A stretch of 9,273 bases of DNA from Archaeoglobaceae archaeon (GTDB lineage: Archaea; Halobacteriota; Archaeoglobi; Archaeoglobales; Archaeoglobaceae): contig JANXDV010000041.1 of assembly GCA_025058955.1 (NCBI GenBank), positions 1 through 9,273 on the forward strand, written 5' to 3'. Made by a program: the position numbers and the translations under genes. Of the stretch, positions 6,130 to 9,273 are shown one piece after another; positions within the stretch are counted from its first letter, which is position 1; every line of letters begins with the position of its first letter. The notes under the pieces are model-generated. The model had not been told where the DNA came from, did no database searches, and saw only the letters and a list, made by a program, of their open reading frames with translations.

Positions 6130-6139
6130 GATGATCAAT

Positions 6140-6742
6140 ATGGAAACTCTTGAAGATATAAAGAAGGAGATTTTGAATTGTAAGAAGTGCCAATTGCATT
6201 TGACTAAGACTAAATACGTTCCAGGAGTTGGTAATAAAGAGGCGAGGATCGTTTTCGTTGGTGAAGCTCCAGGAAGAGAAGAAGATCTAAAAGGAGAGCC
6301 TTTTGTTGGAAGTGCAGGAAAACTGCTCACAGAATTGTTATCCTCCATAGGGCTAAAAAGAGATGACATATACATATGCAACGTTCTAAAGTGCAGGCCC
6401 CCGAACAATAGAGACCCTTTGCCTGAAGAGGTTAAAGTCTGTGGAGATTATCTTATCAGACAACTCAACGTTCTAAAGCCAGATCTTATAGTTTGCCTCG
6501 GAAGACATTCTGCAAGTTTCATATTCGATCTCTTTGCCATTCCATTCACATCGATTTCAAGGGTTTGTGGAAAGGTTTTTGAGGCAGAAAAATGGAATAA
6601 GAAGGTTAAGATCCTCCCTCTATATCATCCAGCAGCTGTTCTCTACAGACCACAGCTTCGAGAAGATTATGAGAGGCAATTTAAGAGCTTAGGCGAGATC
6701 ATTGGTAGAGAGAGTAAGCAAAAAACTCTTTTTGATTACTAA
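6140..6742 (+). CDS. udg: Family 4 uracil-DNA glycosylase with iron-sulfur cluster
   Basis: Removes uracil from DNA, mainly from cytosine deamination, starting base-excision repair. From ATG 6140 it has 200 residues, equal to known family 4 enzymes. Cluster cysteines are C14, C17, C85 and C101. The catalytic-side motif GEAPGREED spans 41-49 with E42, followed by GEPFVGSAGKLL (52-63). NVLKCRPPNNRDP spans 81-93 and the second active-site motif HPAAVLYRP 163-171. The C-terminal KQKTLFDY resembles a PCNA-interacting peptide. In-frame ATGs at 6131 and 6101 also exist; I chose 6140 because METLEDI aligns with the N-terminus I recall for the Archaeoglobus fulgidus enzyme, and because 6101 lies inside the RNA fold. 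No Shine-Dalgarno is visible before any of them. It converges on hisH with one base between stop codons. Confidence 0.94.
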   Translation: METLEDIKKEILNCKKCQLHLTKTKYVPGVGNKEARIVFVGEAPGREEDLKGEPFVGSAGKLLTELLSSIGLKRDDIYICNVLKCRPPNNRDPLPEEVKVCGDYLIRQLNVLKPDLIVCLGRHSASFIFDLFAIPFTSISRVCGKVFEAEKWNKKVKILPLYHPAAVLYRPQLREDYERQFKSLGEIIGRESKQKTLFDY

Positions 6743-6743
6743 G

Positions 6744-7331
6744 CTATCTTTTTGTAATCCTAACGAAATTTCTGAGAATTTCCAAGCCTATTTCTCCACT
6801 TTTTTCTGGATGGAATTGCACTCCAAAGCTTTCATTGAATTCTATCGCAGAAGCAAATGTTATTCCATAGTCTGTCTCAGCCACAACAAATCTATCCTCT
6901 GTCTTCACGTAGTAAGAATGGACAAAGTAAAACATACTCCCATTTTCGATTCCATCCAAAAGCTCACTATCTCCTCTTATTCTAACCTCATTCCAACCCA
7001 TATGAGGGATCTTTCCAACTGCAGAGGGAAATCTAACAACCTCTCCTGGGACAAAACCTAAACCTTCATGAATTCCGTCTTCATAGCTCTTCACAGCGAA
7101 CAACTGCATTCCCAAGCATATTCCGAGCTTTGGAACAGAAGGAAATTCCAAATTAAGACCTCTAATTTTCTCCATTGCAGTTTTAAAAGCTCCAACACCT
7201 GGAAGAATCAATGCGGATGCTTCACTTATCTCCTTATAATCTGAAGTCACTTTGGCATTTCCACCTACTCTTCTCAAGGCATTTAAAACACTCCTAAGGT
7301 TTCCAACACCATAGTTTATGATCGCAATCAT
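6744..7331 (-). CDS. hisH: Imidazole glycerol phosphate synthase, glutamine amidotransferase subunit
   Basis: Releases ammonia from glutamine and passes it to HisF, which makes imidazole glycerol phosphate and AICAR in histidine synthesis. The 195-residue protein is a class I glutamine amidotransferase of normal HisH length: INYGVGNLRSV at 5-15, LILPGVGAF at 41-49 for the oxyanion strand, the nucleophile C72 in LGICLGMQL (69-77), PHMGWNEV at 109-116, YFVHSYYV at 135-142, and the triad partners H174 and E176 in VQFHPEKSG. All three catalytic residues are present. ATG 7331 has a TATA-like element about 24 bases upstream and also a GGAG seven bases before it. HisF is not in the window, so hisH is not in a compact his operon here. 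Confidence 0.96.
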   Translation of the reverse strand: MIAIINYGVGNLRSVLNALRRVGGNAKVTSDYKEISEASALILPGVGAFKTAMEKIRGLNLEFPSVPKLGICLGMQLFAVKSYEDGIHEGLGFVPGEVVRFPSAVGKIPHMGWNEVRIRGDSELLDGIENGSMFYFVHSYYVKTEDRFVVAETDYGITFASAIEFNESFGVQFHPEKSGEIGLEILRNFVRITKR

Positions 7332-7350
7332 GAAATTTCTCCAAACAAGG

Positions 7351-7360
7351 ATTTAAAAAA
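7351..7360 (-). promoter_or_regulatory. TATA-like element for hisH
   Basis: TTTTTTAAAT on the minus strand, centred about 24 bases before ATG 7331. It lies in the 52-base gap after the membrane protein gene, so hisH probably has its own start site rather than relying on read-through. Confidence 0.45.
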
Positions 7361-7369
7361 TTAAGGGGT

Positions 7370-7380
7370 AAAAAGAAAAG
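7370..7380 (-). terminator. T-rich tract after the small membrane protein gene
   Basis: On the minus strand the sequence just after the stop codon reads CTTTTCTTTTT. Runs of U are the usual archaeal termination signal; no hairpin is seen. Composition only. Confidence 0.35.
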
Positions 7381-7383
7381 AGT

Positions 7384-7737
7384 TTACTGAGTCTTAGCTT
7401 CTGCTGGTTTTGCTTCGGATTTTGCTGGAGGCTTCCAGACAAGTGCTAAAATTCCGCCAATAAGTGCTATTATGTTCAAACCTGACAAGATTGAGAAAAC
7501 AACTACTATTATCCCTCCATTCTTAACTTTCTTTGGCTCACCGCTTTTGATCATCATTGCACCCCAGATGATGATCAAAGAGAAGATCAGTGGAACCAGT
7601 GCCAACATCCCTCCAAAAAGTGCTCCAAGAGGACCAAAGAGGTTGGCTGCTACAAAAATTCCGATCGCCAACAACAAACCCAAAATACCACCGATCAAAG
7701 ATAGTATATATGCAGCGGTCGGCTTCTCTCCTGCCAT
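7384..7737 (-). CDS. Small integral membrane protein with charged C-terminal tail
   Basis: Unknown function; 117 residues, predicted in the cytoplasmic membrane. Hydrophobic segments lie at about 8-32, 41-70 (long, perhaps a hairpin) and 82-110, separated by a charged loop KSGEPKKVKNG at 74-84. The last residues form a Pro/Ala/Lys/Glu-rich tail (PPAKSEAKPAEAKTQ). Two similar glycine-containing segments, ILSLIGGILGLLLA at 11-24 and IIALIGGILALVWK at 99-112, suggest an internal repeat. I chose ATG 7737 over ATG 7752: GGTGAT lies four bases upstream, and the TATA box at 7767-7776 would place the start site near 7747, inside or after the longer version. It resembles common small archaeal membrane proteins without assigned roles. 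Confidence 0.8.
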   Translation of the reverse strand: MAGEKPTAAYILSLIGGILGLLLAIGIFVAANLFGPLGALFGGMLALVPLIFSLIIIWGAMMIKSGEPKKVKNGGIIVVVFSILSGLNIIALIGGILALVWKPPAKSEAKPAEAKTQ

Positions 7738-7766
7738 ATTAATCACCAACATTTCAATTTCTTCCT

Positions 7767-7776
7767 ACTATATAAG
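7767..7776 (-). promoter_or_regulatory. TATA box for the small membrane protein gene
   Basis: CTTATATAGT on the minus strand; predicted start near 7747. With GGTGAT at 7742-7747, the mRNA would have a very short leader with the ribosome site near its 5' end, which decides the ATG 7737 start. Confidence 0.5.
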
Positions 7777-7820
7777 TTTTTCGCTAATATTGGTTTAATC
7801 TGTCTAAATTGCCGAGTAAA

Positions 7821-7830
7821 ACATAAATAA
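7821..7830 (+). promoter_or_regulatory. TATA-like element for the MBL-fold hydrolase gene
   Basis: ACATAAATAA, centred about 24-25 bases before GTG 7850, fitting a leaderless mRNA. It shares the 112-base divergent region with the membrane protein promoter. Confidence 0.45.
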
Positions 7831-7849
7831 GCTACAGAGTAACTTCTAT

Positions 7850-8671
7850 GTGGAACTAAAGGTAGAATTATCTCGAGATGTTTTCCTCGTTGTTGGACAG
7901 AACTGGGGAAAGTATCCTTCTGCAAACTGCATCTATCTTAAGGATCTGTGTTTGATCGATGGTGGAGCGGAGAATGCTTGGGAATTAAAGCCAGAAATAA
8001 TTTTGAACTCACATTGGCATGAGGATCATATTTCCATGAACTCTGTTGCGAAAAAGGTGTATGCGCATGAGCTTGATGCTAAGGCAATCGAGAGCTATGA
8101 GGAATTCGAAAGAAGATATGCGATTGGAGAGATCGTTAAGCTTTTCCTTAGCTATTATCCGAAAATAGGTTTTAGAAAGGTGGATGAGCTCATTGAAGAT
8201 GGAGAACTGCTAAAGTTCAGAGACAAGGAGATCGAAGTTATTCACACTCCTGGACATTCTGCTGGGCACTGTTGTTTTCTAATCGACAGCAAGATCTTAT
8301 ACCTCGCGGACATCGATCTCACCTCATTTGGTCCTTGGTATGGTTGCTTGGATTGCGATGTTCAAGATTTTTTGGATTCGATAGATAAATTGCTAAAAAT
8401 GGCTGAAAGTGTTGAAATTGCTGTCTCTTCACATGGAGAACCAGTGAGAGGTGAGAATTTAAGAGAAAGGTTGCTAAAATATAAGGAGAAAATATTTGAG
8501 CGTGAGAAAAAAATAATCGAAGCGATAAATGCTGGGATTGATCCGGTTGGCAAGGGTATAATCTATCGGAAATTTCCGGAGCCTATGGAGATCTACAGAA
8601 ATTTTGAAAGGATCATGATTGAAAAGCACTTAGAAAAGCTAAATTTTAAGATGCGCAATAGCTTCGAGTAG
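7850..8671 (+). CDS. Metallo-beta-lactamase-fold hydrolase (273 aa)
   Basis: A soluble metal-dependent hydrolase of unassigned substrate. All metal-ligand motifs are present: LIDGG at 35-39, SHWHEDH at 54-60 with H55, H57, D59 and H60, HTPGHSAGH at 132-140 with H136, LAD at 152-154 with D154, and SSHGEP at 193-198 with H195. That set predicts a dinuclear zinc or iron site. After the core, residues 200-273 are helical and charged, with a short segment GIDPVGKGIIYRKF, perhaps a substrate-side domain as in LACTB2-like or glyoxalase II-like proteins. No rhodanese, flavodoxin or beta-CASP domain follows, so it is not an RNase J or flavodiiron protein. GTG 7850 is the start: an out-of-frame ATG at 7848 closes after three codons, and a TATA-like box is at the leaderless distance. 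Confidence 0.9.
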   Translation: MELKVELSRDVFLVVGQNWGKYPSANCIYLKDLCLIDGGAENAWELKPEIILNSHWHEDHISMNSVAKKVYAHELDAKAIESYEEFERRYAIGEIVKLFLSYYPKIGFRKVDELIEDGELLKFRDKEIEVIHTPGHSAGHCCFLIDSKILYLADIDLTSFGPWYGCLDCDVQDFLDSIDKLLKMAESVEIAVSSHGEPVRGENLRERLLKYKEKIFEREKKIIEAINAGIDPVGKGIIYRKFPEPMEIYRNFERIMIEKHLEKLNFKMRNSFE

Positions 8672-8740
8672 ATTCCATTTCCTTCAAAAATCCCAGCGAT
8701 TTGCCAGAAGATTGCTCTCAAAATATATGTTATTTTAACT

Positions 8741-8750
8741 GAAAAAATTA
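8741..8750 (-). terminator. T-rich tract after the FrhB-family gene
   Basis: Minus strand reads TAATTTTTTC about ten bases after the stop codon. This is a plausible U-tract terminator in the 87-base gap between two convergent genes. Nothing else is visible in that gap. Confidence 0.35.
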
Positions 8751-8758
8751 AAGATCCT

Positions 8759-9273
8759 TTAAGCCTTCTGCTCTTCCTTCTTCGGATAAGGATGGATCTT
8801 CACTTTGTAGTCGCAGAGCTTTTTCACCGCATCCAAGCTTGCCTCTTTGAATTCTGCAGTAGCTTTAGCTCTTATCTCATCTGCAATCCTCTTTGCAATC
8901 TCACTTCTAACGATCACAGTTGAAAATCCAGCTTCACTGCCTACGCTTCCAACGCTCAAGTCACTTTCAATCGCTGAGAAGTCCTGGCAAACTTTACAGC
9001 CTGAAGGAACGATGCTGTCAAGCTCTTTGACAGCGAAGCTTATTTCTCCATCCGCTTTCTTCACTATGAACTTCCCCTTCTTTATGTCAGTCTTAATAGC
9101 ATCTCTCAAGTTCAAATTTTTGTTCTTCAGCAGAAATTCGCTAAGCTGTGAATAGTAGAAGTTTTCCGTGCAGAATAAGCCAATTGCAAGCTTAACCCTT
9201 TCGAACTTCTTAAACGCTTTTTGCATTTTTCTCAAAGCTGAGATCATGCATGGAGTGCCAACGAATGCGATAG
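8759..9273 (-). CDS. FrhB/FdhB-family F420-dependent flavoprotein, C-terminal part, cut by window edge
   Basis: Coenzyme F420 hydrogenase/dehydrogenase beta-subunit family, FAD proteins that exchange electrons with F420. Reading in from the right edge gives IAFVGTPCMISALRKM, containing the family's VGTPC signature. IGLFCTENF follows, then after about 60 residues SGCKVCQDFSAIESDLSVGSVGS, a cysteine-containing segment typical of the family and likely to hold an iron-sulfur cluster. STVIVR and a Lys-rich C-terminus (PYPKKEEQKA) end the protein. The ATG at 9247 is internal, because the VGTPC segment upstream is in frame and conserved, so the gene continues beyond the window. Members include FrhB, FdhB, FpoF/FqoF and reductases with other partners; without the N-terminus and neighbours I cannot choose among them. 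Confidence 0.9.
   Translation of the reverse strand, partial: IAFVGTPCMISALRKMQKAFKKFERVKLAIGLFCTENFYYSQLSEFLLKNKNLNLRDAIKTDIKKGKFIVKKADGEISFAVKELDSIVPSGCKVCQDFSAIESDLSVGSVGSEAGFSTVIVRSEIAKRIADEIRAKATAEFKEASLDAVKKLCDYKVKIHPYPKKEEQKA

Noticed and set aside
6071..6130. C/D box sRNA interpretation of the same element
   Set aside because: GGATGA resembles a C box with a mismatch, but there is no CTGA D box in the interval, and the ACA plus pocket geometry fits H/ACA better.
6101..6139. Extension of the glycosylase to ATG 6101
   Set aside because: It would be translated from the apical loop and 3' stems of the RNA fold, adds 13 residues absent from the N-terminus I recall for the family, and has no ribosome site.
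1..9273. CRISPR array, insertion sequence, tRNA, rRNA or attachment site
   Set aside because: Reading both strands I found no regularly spaced direct repeats, transposase, terminal inverted repeats, cloverleaf or rRNA sequence.

Overview
The window reads as chromosome of a low-G+C (roughly 40%, estimated by eye), thermophilic euryarchaeon. The best fit is the Archaeoglobales. Reasons: a four-gene archaeal isoprenoid operon that includes isopentenyl phosphate kinase; a family 4 iron-sulfur uracil-DNA glycosylase that closely resembles, from memory, the Archaeoglobus fulgidus enzyme; an F420-type FrhB protein; heavy AGA/AGG arginine use; and TATA boxes placed about 25 bases before start codons. 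The genus is an inference.

Layout. The left edge holds the N-terminal half of a manganese-dependent inorganic pyrophosphatase (minus). A divergent promoter region separates it from two small overlapping genes of unknown function (plus). These run tail-to-tail into a compact histone-deacetylase-fold amidohydrolase (minus). A small predicted lipoprotein (plus) follows. Then comes the isoprenoid operon (plus): mevalonate kinase, isopentenyl phosphate kinase, type 2 IPP isomerase and geranylgeranyl diphosphate synthase, each overlapping the next. After a short gap with its own promoter signal there is a compact G+C-rich RNA-like fold directly before the uracil-DNA glycosylase gene (plus). That gene converges on hisH (minus), which is followed by a small membrane protein (minus). 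A metallo-beta-lactamase-fold hydrolase (plus) converges on the C-terminal part of an FrhB-family F420 flavoprotein (minus) that runs off the right edge.

How the genes work together. The isoprenoid operon covers the kinase step on mevalonate, the conversion of isopentenyl phosphate to IPP, the IPP/DMAPP equilibrium and the C20 chain elongation that feeds archaeal ether lipids. The other genes are single housekeeping or unassigned units.

The most interesting item is at about 6071-6129. Nested inverted repeats enclose a kink-loop-like GA...UGA apical loop, an ACA follows the basal stem by one base, and an AT-rich TATA-like box sits about 25 bases before the first stem base. Together these fit an archaeal H/ACA guide RNA that has no protein annotation and that would mislead start calling for the adjacent glycosylase. 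Other observations are a clear excess of GATC, an apparent preference for leaderless transcripts, and two genes whose GTG start is overlapped by a three-codon ATG mini-frame.
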